Of a DNA stretch of 64,000 nucleotides, positions 41,691 through 50,183 are shown piece by piece. Made by a program: the position numbers and the translations under genes. The stretch is taken from the NCBI RefSeq assembly GCF_000227745.2, contig NC_018012.1, positions 1,769,478-1,833,477 of the forward strand, read 5' to 3'. The first letter of the stretch is position 1; each line of letters starts with the position of its first letter. This DNA comes from Thiocystis violascens DSM 198 (lineage in GTDB: Bacteria; Pseudomonadota; Gammaproteobacteria; Chromatiales; Chromatiaceae). The notes beneath the pieces were generated by a model. The model made no database searches and was not told the origin of the DNA. It saw nothing but the letters and a program-made list of their open reading frames with translations.

Positions 41691-43230
41691 CCAGCCATTA
41701 GTTCTACTTTGTTACTTTAATTCAAACGCATTGACTATCCCGTCGCGGTCAGCTTGTAATAACGCTCGATATCCTTGCGCCTTTGCTCATGCCTGACCCG
41801 CATTTGCTGGATTCTTTTTTCGACCGCATCCGGATCGTTGAGTAGTAAAGCGATGATGAGAAGCCGAAGATCACGGCAACTCACCAATGGATAATCGGTT
41901 TTGTGCAAAAGACGCTCTTTAACAATAAAGGACAGCGACAACATCACCAGCGCCATATGGTGGTGCCAGGCATTCCATTTTCTGACTTGATAATCTGACA
42001 TTCCTAATTCGCTTTTGGCTTCTTGAAATGCCCGTTCAACCCAATAGCGCTGTGCTTGCATGTAAGCCAGCCTTTCGATCGGGGTGCTCCGATAATCGAC
42101 ATTACTGAGTGAGTATTTGATCTTGTTGTCCGCGTGATTTCGGCTGATGACCAATACCCGCTCGGTCACGCGCTCCGACTTGCCATCCCAAACCCACACG
42201 GGAGCGGTATGAACGGACAGCGTGATCGGCCCTTTGGCCCCATTGCGAACGGCCATCGTGCGCCATTGGAAAGGATAAAGATGGTCGGCATACCATCTCA
42301 CTTGCGTGGGGTCGCGATCAGCTTGAAGTTTGGTTGGCTTTCGTCCTCGCCCAGCGGATTCCGGAACCGATAGAATGGGTTTGAGGGGATAGATCATCTG
42401 ATCGCAATGAACATCAAGCAGAAAATTTAACCCTATGTTATCTAAAGAAACACCAAGCTCTAACCCGTGTCCGTACAGGCCATCACCGCCCACCCAACCA
42501 ATGTCTACGCCCGCCGCCAGATCGGATTGAATCATCTCCAGTGCGAGTTCGATCTTCGTTTTAAACTGACGTGCCTCTTCAGGAATACCCGCTTGGTCAC
42601 ATCGCTTTAAATCAGCGGTCCAGGACGTTGGAAGGAACAACCGCTCATTAATTAACGTGCTCTGTGATTCCCAAACTAAGCTGGCATAAACGCCCACCTG
42701 GCAATTCTCAACCTTACCAATGACACCGGCATATTGCCGCGCGACGCCAACGGAATACTTGCCTTTCTTGAGATGCGCTGACTCATCAATGATGTAGCCG
42801 ACATCCCGACCGCGATAATTCGGCTGATTCGCATACAGACTTGAGGTGTCTTGGGCGATCGCACCGATGAGGTTTCCCGCCGACCACGGTGAATCTGTGA
42901 TGAACTGTTGGATCCGTTGATAACCATCACCACCGGACACATCAATTTCTTCGTTGATGCGTTCGAGATTCCGTTTTCCGGCTTCAGTTTTGAGAAGACC
43001 CATGATGTAAGCTCGACTCAGTTCATGACCATCAGCTGTTTCGTTTTGAAAAAATTCGTGATAATCCTCCAGATGAGCGGAGAGGTTACCAACCATGTTT
43101 TTTAACATCGCATCGGTTTCGCTACCAATCGCGTTAGCCATGATCTGCCATTTCCAAATAAAATTTTCCCTGAAAATAATATTTGAAAATCATAAGCTTA
43201 TGTCAAGCTAACAAAGTAGAATTAGGCTGG
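41691..43230 (-). mobile_element. IS701-type insertion sequence
   Basis: Inverted ends CCAGCCATTAGTTCTACTTT (41691) and, as complement, CCAGCCTAATTCTACTTTGT (43230) bracket a 1540-base element with one intact transposase gene. No clear target duplication is seen at these ends, so the exact tips are uncertain by a few bases. The insertion separates the cobalamin riboswitch from the genes downstream of it. Confidence 0.85.
41735..43141 (-). CDS. IS701-family transposase
   Basis: A 468-residue DDE transposase: VGYIIDESAHLKKGKYSVGV holds the first Asp, DIGWVGGDGLYGHGLELGVS the second, and RYWVERAFQEAKSELGMSDY the Glu with the YVE-like region of the IS4/IS701 group. The gene is intact. Its codon use and moderate GC differ from cob genes. 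The protein could drive transposition of the surrounding element. Confidence 0.92.
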   Translation of the reverse strand: MANAIGSETDAMLKNMVGNLSAHLEDYHEFFQNETADGHELSRAYIMGLLKTEAGKRNLERINEEIDVSGGDGYQRIQQFITDSPWSAGNLIGAIAQDTSSLYANQPNYRGRDVGYIIDESAHLKKGKYSVGVARQYAGVIGKVENCQVGVYASLVWESQSTLINERLFLPTSWTADLKRCDQAGIPEEARQFKTKIELALEMIQSDLAAGVDIGWVGGDGLYGHGLELGVSLDNIGLNFLLDVHCDQMIYPLKPILSVPESAGRGRKPTKLQADRDPTQVRWYADHLYPFQWRTMAVRNGAKGPITLSVHTAPVWVWDGKSERVTERVLVISRNHADNKIKYSLSNVDYRSTPIERLAYMQAQRYWVERAFQEAKSELGMSDYQVRKWNAWHHHMALVMLSLSFIVKERLLHKTDYPLVSCRDLRLLIIALLLNDPDAVEKRIQQMRVRHEQRRKDIERYYKLTATG

Positions 43231-43403
43231 AGCAAATCGGCCCGGAATGGAATCTCCGCGGGAAAGGCGACAAGCCCAATCCACAGCGAGGTTCCGGAAC
43301 AGGTCCGCGAGAGACATCCCAGGGATCAATGCGGGAAAGAAAGGGGCTTTGCAAGAGTGACAAGGCTCACATCCAGGGGATCACCCGCCCCAATTCGTGG
43401 TTG

Positions 43404-43595
43404 GAATCTGTATGGCAGGTCTCCTGACTCACGCGTCAACAGCTTCGTCAACCTTCCCAGGCATCGATCACTCGAACGGATCGAACCCAGTGGTCTATTG
43501 ACGTGCCTATGCGTTTACAGTTGCGGGGACAGTCACGGAATTAGTCGAGATGTCTCGTACCTCACCGTGTTCCCTTTTAATCCCGAGTCAGAATG
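43404..43595 (-). ncRNA. Cobalamin riboswitch
   Basis: On the minus strand the leader reads GGGAACACGGTGAGG, then CTGTCCCCGCAACTGTAA, TGACCACTGG, CTGGGAAGG and GAGTCAGGAGACCTGCC (43430-43414), the ordered conserved parts of the AdoCbl riboswitch including the B12 box. It faces cobT and cobC but the IS701-type element begins 175 bases downstream. Binding of adenosylcobalamin normally blocks translation or causes termination of the gene below. cobD is upstream on the same strand, so it is not the target. Confidence 0.95.
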
Positions 43596-43662
43596 ACGAC
43601 CCCAGGAACCATAACTGGATTGATGTTAATCCGAACGATCATCCCATGTAAAGCGATCCTGA

Positions 43663-44631
43663 TCACCATGGCATCGGGAATCGATAAGAGGCGATCACCA
43701 ATCCGAGGACCATCGCGAATAGACAGCAGAGGGCAATCAAGGTCAACGCGCGCCGCAAATCCTCGGCCCCGAGATCGGCTGGCCAGTTTGGATCGCCCAT
43801 GAAGACCTCGCGATTGATCAACTGGCCATCGCGCCAGACCGGACCCAGCAGTCGGACCCGCAGCGCGCCCGCGCAGGCGGCCTCGCTCCAGCCTGAATTG
43901 GGACTCGGGAGCAACCGGCGATAGCGCCAGGGCGAGCGGAGGGCGAGCCAGGGGTGCAGACGCAGGAGGGCGGCCGCGGTCGCGATCAGCAAGACCGAAA
44001 GCCGCGCCGGCAGCCAATGCACCAGATCGTCGCTACGCGCGCCCGCCCAGCCGAAACGCTCGTAGCGCGAGGTCCGGTAGCCGACCATGGAGTCCAGCGT
44101 CGAAACCACCTTGACCAGAATCAGCCCCGGAAGTCCGAACAGACAGAGCGCCCAGAGTGGTGTCAGCACCGCGTCGGTCAGATTCTCCGACAGGCTTTCG
44201 ATGGTGGCGCGGACGATCCCGTCGCGTTTTAGCGGCTCGGTATCCCGTCCGACCAGCATCTTCATGTGCTCGCGCGCGGCCGGAAGATCCTCAAGGTCTC
44301 TCAGGACACGCCAACCCTGCTCCACCAGTCCACGCAGGCACAGCAGGCTATAGGCGATGTAAAGATCCCAAAGGAACGCCAGCCAGGGGTGGACAAGGCC
44401 AAGCCCAGCGCGGATCCCAAACCAGACGCCCAGCGCGCACGCCACCGTCAGCAACCAGTGCAGCACGCCGCCCAGCCGCCCGTTGAGCCCAACGGCGAAG
44501 AACAGGCGCTCGCCGGCCAGGATCAGGTCTCCGACCAGGCGGATGGGGTGCCAGCGATAGACCGGATCGCCCAGGGCGACGTCGAGCAGGCAGGCGGCGA
44601 GGATGAGCGCCAGGTGCTCGGTCATGACCAC
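43663..44631 (-). CDS. cobD: Adenosylcobinamide-phosphate synthase
   Basis: A 322-residue integral membrane protein (CobD/CbiB) attaching aminopropanol (or its phosphate) to cobyric acid. LDVALGDPVYRWHPIRLVGD is the family signature at the N-terminus, and GRDTEPLKRDGIVRATIESL with SLSENLTDAVLTPLWALCLF the core. DSMVGYRTSRYERFGWAGAR is another diagnostic block. About five membrane helices are evident. It follows cbiZ by four bases and is the last gene of the cobM-cbiZ-cobD run. Confidence 0.95.
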   Translation of the reverse strand: MVMTEHLALILAACLLDVALGDPVYRWHPIRLVGDLILAGERLFFAVGLNGRLGGVLHWLLTVACALGVWFGIRAGLGLVHPWLAFLWDLYIAYSLLCLRGLVEQGWRVLRDLEDLPAAREHMKMLVGRDTEPLKRDGIVRATIESLSENLTDAVLTPLWALCLFGLPGLILVKVVSTLDSMVGYRTSRYERFGWAGARSDDLVHWLPARLSVLLIATAAALLRLHPWLALRSPWRYRRLLPSPNSGWSEAACAGALRVRLLGPVWRDGQLINREVFMGDPNWPADLGAEDLRRALTLIALCCLFAMVLGLVIASYRFPMPW

Positions 44632-44635
44632 TTGC

Positions 44636-45817
44636 TCACAGCCATTTGCGCTCGAACCCCTTCACGACCGCCAGCGCTGCCAGTCGACCGGGCGGCAGCT
44701 CCTGACGCGCTTGCAGCAGGACGCGAAAATGACCGAAATGCTCGGGCGTCACGGCCACCGCCGCCGCGAGCAGGGCCGCCTGATTCAAGATCGCCTCGCG
44801 GGCGGCCTCGGCATGCAGCACGCCCGTGCGCGTCAGGTCCAGGATCTCGGCGAGCCCATAGGCCGCCGCCGCGCTCAGGGGATCATGGACAAGGGCGAGC
44901 AGGTTGCGCTCGAAACAGTTGGCATCCGCGGCATCCAGCTCGCCATGCGCCAGCTCCAGCAGGGTCGGTTCGTCGCAGCCATGGCGCCCCAGTGCCCCGC
45001 AGAGCGTGCGCCGTAGCTCGGCGCAGACGCCGTTTTGCAGCAGCAGACAACGGGTCACCGCCTCGTGGGTCGCCCGTCCCAGGAGTTCGCCCAGGGTATT
45101 GTGGCTCCCGGCCCAGTGCCGTTCCCAATCGTCCGCGCGCGCCAGCGGCGCGGCGATGGCGAGTTGATCGGTCCCGGTGCCGGTCGCCAGTCTCCCCGAT
45201 TGCAGACTCGGCATGCGCAGATCCAGCACGGCGGCGCTCTTGCCCTCGGTGACCAGGGTCGCGGCCCGCACCAGACAGGCGGGCGTACAAGGTTGGTTGA
45301 CGAAGACCAGGGTCACGATAGTCCCCGCGCCCGCCTCCGGGGGCGCGATCGCGGCGGCGGCCTGGACCGGACAATCCTGGCCGTCCTCGCCTCCCAGCGG
45401 GCGGCTGCCATCCCGGTGTTCGTGCCAGCCCGCCGGATCGCCGGCGCGGGTCGCGTTGCCGAGCACGCCGGCGGTCGCCGCCACCGAGACCGACAGATCC
45501 GCGTGATCCGCGCGCGCCAGCACCGCGCACTGCATATTGGCCGCGGTCGCCATGAGCGCGGTCGACGCGGGCGGGAGTTGGCCGGACGCGCAGGCCGCTC
45601 GGTGATAGGCATCGAGCCCGGCACCCAGGTCATGGCCTTTCCGCACGACATGGGCGACGCCCTCGCCGCTCTGGTGGTTGGCGATGTGGGTGAGATCCTC
45701 GCGCAGCCCGCCGTTGATCCGGCAGGTACTGAGCACGCGATGCGGCCGCCTCAGCTCGGCGGTCAGATAGCGCCCGTGGCGACTGAGGAGATAGCGGTCG
45801 GTCTCCTCAAGTCGCAT
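44636..45817 (-). CDS. cbiZ: Adenosylcobinamide amidohydrolase
   Basis: A 393-residue protein. CRINGGLREDLTHIANHQSG and PPASTALMATAANMQCAVLA match CbiZ, and LSVSVAATAGVLGNATRAGD its central motif. CbiZ cleaves the aminopropanol group from imported cobinamides with a non-native lower loop, giving adenosylcobyric acid for re-entry at CobD. That role fits its position directly upstream of cobD. The protein is longer than single-domain CbiZ, with a C-terminal extension (about residue 230 onward) of unknown role. It overlaps cobM by 11 bases. Confidence 0.86.
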   Translation of the reverse strand: MRLEETDRYLLSRHGRYLTAELRRPHRVLSTCRINGGLREDLTHIANHQSGEGVAHVVRKGHDLGAGLDAYHRAACASGQLPPASTALMATAANMQCAVLARADHADLSVSVAATAGVLGNATRAGDPAGWHEHRDGSRPLGGEDGQDCPVQAAAAIAPPEAGAGTIVTLVFVNQPCTPACLVRAATLVTEGKSAAVLDLRMPSLQSGRLATGTGTDQLAIAAPLARADDWERHWAGSHNTLGELLGRATHEAVTRCLLLQNGVCAELRRTLCGALGRHGCDEPTLLELAHGELDAADANCFERNLLALVHDPLSAAAAYGLAEILDLTRTGVLHAEAAREAILNQAALLAAAVAVTPEHFGHFRVLLQARQELPPGRLAALAVVKGFERKWL

Positions 45818-46622
45818 CGGTCTCTCGCTCGTCGCTGGCTGAACCGGCCTCCCGCGCCGGACGGAAACGGCGCGGAAAGGCCGCGTCGTAGAGCTTCGAG
45901 GATTGGCCGGCGGCGCGTGACCGGGCGCCCAGGGCCGGGCTGACCAGGATCAGCGCCTGTCGCTCGACCCCGGCGTCGCGGCAACGTCCGGCGATGTCCT
46001 CCAGGGTGCCGCGCAGGACCAGTTCCTCGTCGGGCCAGGTCGCCTTGTGCACGACCACGACCGGAGCCGTGCGCGCCCAGCCGGCCACGGTCAGATGTTC
46101 GACCACGGCCGCGATGCGCTCGATCGAGAGAAAGATGCAGAGGGTGCAGCCATGCGCGGCCAGCGCGGTCAGGGACTCGCCCTCCGGCATCCGGGTGCGG
46201 TCGGACAGCCGGGTGAAGATGACGGTCTGAGTGACCTCGGGCAGGGTCAGGCACTCGCCCGCCGCAGCGGCGGAGGCCATGGCGGAGGAGACCCCGGAGA
46301 CGATCCCGACCGGGATGCCCGCGGCGTCGAGCGGTCGCGCCAACTCGGCGAGGACACCGTAGAGGGTCGGATCGCCGGTCTGGAGCCGTACCACCGTCGC
46401 GTGTCGTTGGGCGCGCTCCAACAGCCATGCCGTGACCTGTTCCAGGTCCATCGACTTGGAATCGGCAATCTCGCAGTCCTTACCCGCCCATTGCAGCACG
46501 GTCTCGGCCACCAGCGAGCCGGTGTAGAGGATCGCCCCGGCCTCGGCCAGCAGCCGCGCGCCGCGAACCGTGATCAGATCCGGGGCGCCGGGCCCCGCGC
46601 CGACGAACCAGACCTTACCCAT
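45807..46622 (-). CDS. cobM: Precorrin-4 C11-methyltransferase
   Basis: A 271-residue SAM-dependent methylase (CobM/CbiF): MGKVWFVGAGPGAPDLITVR is the class III methylase opening, RLQTGDPTLYGVLAELARPL and GIVSGVSSAMASAAAAGECL the conserved central loops. It methylates C11 of precorrin-4. A short frame (about 21 codons from 46680) overlaps its start but is not proposed as a gene. It starts 57 bases from the divergent cobZ part-1 gene. Confidence 0.95.
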   Translation of the reverse strand: MGKVWFVGAGPGAPDLITVRGARLLAEAGAILYTGSLVAETVLQWAGKDCEIADSKSMDLEQVTAWLLERAQRHATVVRLQTGDPTLYGVLAELARPLDAAGIPVGIVSGVSSAMASAAAAGECLTLPEVTQTVIFTRLSDRTRMPEGESLTALAAHGCTLCIFLSIERIAAVVEHLTVAGWARTAPVVVVHKATWPDEELVLRGTLEDIAGRCRDAGVERQALILVSPALGARSRAAGQSSKLYDAAFPRRFRPAREAGSASDERETDAT

Positions 46623-46678
46623 TACGCAGGTTCCGTACCGGTGCCTGCCAGCCGAGGTTCGGGAAGCGGGAGGGTTGC

Positions 46679-48232
46679 ATGGCGGATAATCCTCATCTAA
46701 GGTTGCGCGAATTCAGTCGAGCATTCTTCTTGCCAGCATCGGCCCTTGTCAAATCTCTCTCGGCAATTCCTGGTTTGGCGCAATCCACCACCGTAGGAGC
46801 CCGCTTGCGGGCGATCTTGCCCGGTCTGTCGCCCGCAAGCGGGGTCCTACCGACCCGACCGGACGTACTAGTCATCGGCGGCGGCGCGGCGGCCCTCTGC
46901 GCGGCCATCGCGGCGCGGCGCGCCGGGGCCTCGGTGCTGCTGCTGGAGGAGGCGCCCCGCTGGCTGCGCGGCGGCAACACCCGGCATTCGCGCAACCTGC
47001 GGGTCATGCACGAATCGCCCTCGCCGCTCTCCGTCGGGGTCTATCCAGAAGCGGAGTTCGCGTCCGATCTCCAGCGCGCGACCGGTGGCACGACCGACCC
47101 CGCCCTGGCCCGGCGCTTGATCCAGGGCTCGGCGGAGATCGCGGACTGGCTCGCCGGCTCCGGCGTGCTGTTTCAGCCGACCGCGAGCGGGGTGCTGCCG
47201 CCCTCGCGCAAGACCGCCTTCCTGCTCGGCGGCGGCACGGCCATGGTCAACGCGCTCTACGCGACGGCCGAGCGGCTCGGGGTCATGATCCGCTACGACT
47301 GCGCGGTACGCGATCCGCGCATCGGCCAGGGACACCTAGAACGGATCCACTGCCAACAGGGGTCGGGCACCTGGGCACTCCAACCGCGCGCCGCCATCGT
47401 CTGCTGCGGCGGCTCCCAGGCCAATCGGGACTGGCTGCGCGACCAGTGGGGCAATGCAGCCGAGGGTTTCATCAATCGCGGCACGCCCTTCGCGACCGGG
47501 GAGGTCTTGCACGCCCTGCTGCGTCAGGGCGCCCTGCCGGTCGGCGATCCGCGCGGCGCCTATCTGGTCGCCGTGGATGCGCGCTCGCCAAGCGACGACG
47601 GCGGGATCGTCACGCGGGTCCGCTGCATGCCGGCCGGGATCGTGGTCGATACGCACGGGCGACGTATCCACGACGAGGGCGGCGATACCGCCTCCACGCG
47701 CTACGCGCTCTGGGGCCAGCGACTGGCCGCCTGTCCGGGACAGATCGCCTATCTGATCCTCGACGCTCGGGGTCTGCGGAAAGCGCCGCCGTCGCTTTAT
47801 CCGCCGCTCGCGGCCGACAGCATCGGCGGGCTCGCGGCCAGACTGGAGATCCCGGCGGCGACGCTCGCGGAGACCGTCGCCCGCTACAATGCCGCCGTCC
47901 GCCCACCGGCGGCGGGCGCGGACGACAGCGACTGGCGCACGGATGGGCTGGAACCGCCCAAGTCGCGCCACGCGCGCCCGCTGATCGAGCCGCCCTTCGG
48001 CGCCTGGCCCATGCGTCCGGGCATCACCTTCACCTATTTCGGAATCGCCGTGGACGCCGACACGCGCGTGCGGCTGCACGACGGCGGGACCGTCGAGAAC
48101 CTCTTCGCCGCGGGCATGATCATGGCCCCCAACCTCATCGGACGCGGCTATGTGTCGGGTCTTGCCCTGACCATCGGCTGCGTCTTCGGGCGCATCGCCG
48201 GCGCGGAGGCGGCGCGCCATGCCCGTGGATGA
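46679..48232 (+). CDS. CobZ flavoprotein part / TcuA-like FAD dehydrogenase
   Basis: A 517-residue FAD protein with Rossmann motif VLVIGGGAAALCAAIAARRA (about 63-82), GGGTAMVNALYATAERLGVM and end motifs GMIMAPNLIGRGYVSGLALT. It resembles tricarballylate dehydrogenase TcuA and the flavin half of CobZ, which makes precorrin-3B in several phototrophs in place of CobG; location among cob genes favours CobZ. The first 60 residues are not conserved and include a REP palindrome, with no later ATG before the FAD motif, so the start is unsettled. Confidence 0.85.
   Translation: MADNPHLRLREFSRAFFLPASALVKSLSAIPGLAQSTTVGARLRAILPGLSPASGVLPTRPDVLVIGGGAAALCAAIAARRAGASVLLLEEAPRWLRGGNTRHSRNLRVMHESPSPLSVGVYPEAEFASDLQRATGGTTDPALARRLIQGSAEIADWLAGSGVLFQPTASGVLPPSRKTAFLLGGGTAMVNALYATAERLGVMIRYDCAVRDPRIGQGHLERIHCQQGSGTWALQPRAAIVCCGGSQANRDWLRDQWGNAAEGFINRGTPFATGEVLHALLRQGALPVGDPRGAYLVAVDARSPSDDGGIVTRVRCMPAGIVVDTHGRRIHDEGGDTASTRYALWGQRLAACPGQIAYLILDARGLRKAPPSLYPPLAADSIGGLAARLEIPAATLAETVARYNAAVRPPAAGADDSDWRTDGLEPPKSRHARPLIEPPFGAWPMRPGITFTYFGIAVDADTRVRLHDGGTVENLFAAGMIMAPNLIGRGYVSGLALTIGCVFGRIAGAEAARHARG
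46793..46851. repeat. REP pair inside the cobZ N-terminal coding region
   Basis: GTAGGAGCCCGCTTGCGGGCGA and its complement TCGCCCGCAAGCGGGGTCCTAC face each other. They lie inside the apparent N-terminus of the FAD protein, translated as VGARLRAILPGLSPASGVLP. Other members are at 49.3, 50.15 and 52.9 kb. Confidence 0.9.
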
Positions 48233-49325
48233 ATCGCTCGCCGAGGCGCGCCGCGTGCTCGAGATCTGCAACGTCTGCGGCTATTGCAACGGCTTCTGCG
48301 ATCTCTTCGAGTCCGCGAAGCGCCGCCCCGCGCTGACCGACACCGATCTCGCCCACCTGGCGAACCTCTGTCACGGCTGCCGCAACTGTCTCTATGCCTG
48401 CCAGTACGCCCCGCCGCATGTCTTCGCCGTCAATGTCCCGCGCGCGCTGGCCCGGACGCGCCAGCGCAATTATGCCGAGTACGCCTGGCCGCGAGCCTGG
48501 TCCGGTCTGCTCGCCCAGGAACCGCGGATCGCCCTGCTCGTCACCGGCGGCGCCATCGGGCTGCTGCTCGGAATGGTGCTGATCGGCGCCCCCCCGGAGA
48601 CGCTCTTCGCCGTCCACACCGGCGCCGGGGCCTTCTACCGCATCCTGCCCTGGTGGGTCATGGTGCTGATCGGCGTCCTTCCGCTCGGCTGGTCGCTGCT
48701 GGCCATCGGGACGGGTCTGCGCCGCTACTGGCGCGCCACTCGGGCGCCGGATCCGATCACGGCGCCGGTCCTCTGGTCCGCCGTGCGCGATGTCCTGACC
48801 CTGCGCAACCACCGCGGTGGCGGGCCGGGCTGCAACGACCTCGACGACCGCCCCTCGCATTGGCGCCGCTGGCTGCATCAGACGCTGCTCCTCGGTCTGC
48901 TGCTGTGTCTCGCCGCCACCTTGATCGCCGGCCTCTACCACCATTTCCTGAATTGGCCGGCGCCCTACCCCTGGTTCAGCCTGCCGGTTGTCTTCGGCAC
49001 GCTCGGCGGCATCGCCATGACGATCGCCGCGCTGGGACTGGCCTGGCTCCAGCGGCGGGAGGATCGCACGCCGACCGACCCGGACGCACGCGCGGCGGAT
49101 CGCGCCTTCCTGGCGCAGTTGTTCCTGGTCGCGGCGACCGGCCTGGCCCTGCTCGCCTGGCGCGCCACGCCGGCCATGGGCCTCCTGCTCGCGGTCCACC
49201 TCGGCAGCGTCCTGGCGTTCTTTCTGCTGTTGCCTTACGGCAAATTCGTCCACGCGGGCTACCGGTTCCTTGCCCTGGTGAACGAAGCGATGGAGCGCCG
49301 CAGCGGCGACGCTCGCGGTCCGTAG
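48219..49325 (+). CDS. CobZ iron-sulfur/membrane part / TcuB-like
   Basis: A 368-residue protein that starts within the end of the FAD gene. The N-terminus has two Cys clusters: CNVCGYCNGFCDLF and CHGCRNCLYACQYAPP for 4Fe-4S centres. At least six membrane helices follow (about 103-125, 140-165, 222-245, 255-280, 300-318, 325-345) with His residues suitable for heme. TcuB passes electrons from TcuA to quinone; in R. capsulatus CobZ both parts are fused and oxidise precorrin-3A to 3B. Here they are separate genes. Confidence 0.87.
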   Translation: MPVDESLAEARRVLEICNVCGYCNGFCDLFESAKRRPALTDTDLAHLANLCHGCRNCLYACQYAPPHVFAVNVPRALARTRQRNYAEYAWPRAWSGLLAQEPRIALLVTGGAIGLLLGMVLIGAPPETLFAVHTGAGAFYRILPWWVMVLIGVLPLGWSLLAIGTGLRRYWRATRAPDPITAPVLWSAVRDVLTLRNHRGGGPGCNDLDDRPSHWRRWLHQTLLLGLLLCLAATLIAGLYHHFLNWPAPYPWFSLPVVFGTLGGIAMTIAALGLAWLQRREDRTPTDPDARAADRAFLAQLFLVAATGLALLAWRATPAMGLLLAVHLGSVLAFFLLLPYGKFVHAGYRFLALVNEAMERRSGDARGP

Positions 49326-49343
49326 GAGCCCGCTTGCGGGCGA
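49322..49343. repeat. Single REP half
   Basis: GTAGGAGCCCGCTTGCGGGC overlaps the end of the TcuB-like gene. It is the same unit as at 46.8 and 52.9 kb. A self-complementary core GCCCGCTTGCGGGC gives a small hairpin. Confidence 0.85.
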
Positions 49344-49395
49344 CTGGCGAGGTTGAACGGCTCTATTTCGGCAAACGATCAGGTTCGGTGTTCCA

Positions 49396-50166
49396 ATGCA
49401 GACCCAGACGAAGACCAAAATCCTCATTCTCGGCGGCACCACGGAGGGCTACGCCCTCGCCGATGCGCTCGCGACGCGCGCGGATCTGCGGGTGATCAAT
49501 TCGCTCGCGGGGCGCACCGACCATCCCCGGCTGCCGGCGGGCGAGACGCGCATCGGCGGTTTCGGCGGCGCGGCGGGCCTCGCGGACTATCTGCGCGAAC
49601 AGGGGATCCGCGCGGTCATCGACGCGACCCATCCCTTCGCCGCCGGCATGGGCTGGAACGCCGCCGAGGGCTGCCGCGCCGCGGCGGTGCCGCTACTGCG
49701 GCTGGAGCGTCCCGCCTGGAGCGCCGTGCCCGGCGACCGCTGGGAGTCGGTCGCGGATTGGGCGGGAGCGGTGGCGGCCCTGACCGGGGGCGGGTCGCGC
49801 CGGGTGCTGCTGGCGGTCGGGCGTCAGGAACTGGCGCCCTTCGCCGGACTCGACGCGATCTGGTTCCTGATCCGCGCGGTGACGCCACCCGACCCCATGC
49901 CGCCCTTCCCCGCCAGCGAGCTGCTGCTCGCGCGCGGCCCCTTCGATCTGGAAGGCGAGCGGGCGCTCCTCGACGACCATGCGATCGATACCATCGTCTG
50001 CAAGAACAGCGGCGGCGAGGCGACCGCCGCCAAGCTGACCGCCGCGCGCGAGCGGGGGATTCGGGTCATCATTCGCGAGCGCCCGGAGCGGCCCGCGCTG
50101 CTGACGGCGGCGACGGTCGCGGAGGCGGTCGCCTGGTTGTCACCCGCCAGCGGGCTCCTACCGTAG
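49396..50166 (+). CDS. cobK: Precorrin-6A reductase
   Basis: A 256-residue NADPH-dependent reductase: ILILGGTTEGYALADALATR is the N-terminal nucleotide site, VIDATHPFAAGMGWNAAEGC and VCKNSGGEATAAKLTAARER the diagnostic blocks. It reduces precorrin-6A to 6B (dihydro form). The last residues (SPASGLLP) are coded by a REP half, so the natural C-terminus was probably a little different. It converges on cobJ. Confidence 0.94.
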   Translation: MQTQTKTKILILGGTTEGYALADALATRADLRVINSLAGRTDHPRLPAGETRIGGFGGAAGLADYLREQGIRAVIDATHPFAAGMGWNAAEGCRAAAVPLLRLERPAWSAVPGDRWESVADWAGAVAALTGGGSRRVLLAVGRQELAPFAGLDAIWFLIRAVTPPDPMPPFPASELLLARGPFDLEGERALLDDHAIDTIVCKNSGGEATAAKLTAARERGIRVIIRERPERPALLTAATVAEAVAWLSPASGLLP

Positions 50167-50183
50167 GAGCCCCTGCTACGGGG
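50144..50183. repeat. REP halves at the cobK-cobJ junction
   Basis: GCCAGCGGGCTCCTAC and GTAGGAGCCCCTGCTACGGGGC follow each other between the convergent genes. They overlap the last codons of cobK and the stop region of cobJ and may act as a bidirectional terminator-like structure; that is inference. Confidence 0.7.

Noticed and set aside
43404..43662. Riboswitch controlling cobD
   Set aside because: The riboswitch is on the minus strand downstream of the cobD stop, so it cannot be its leader.
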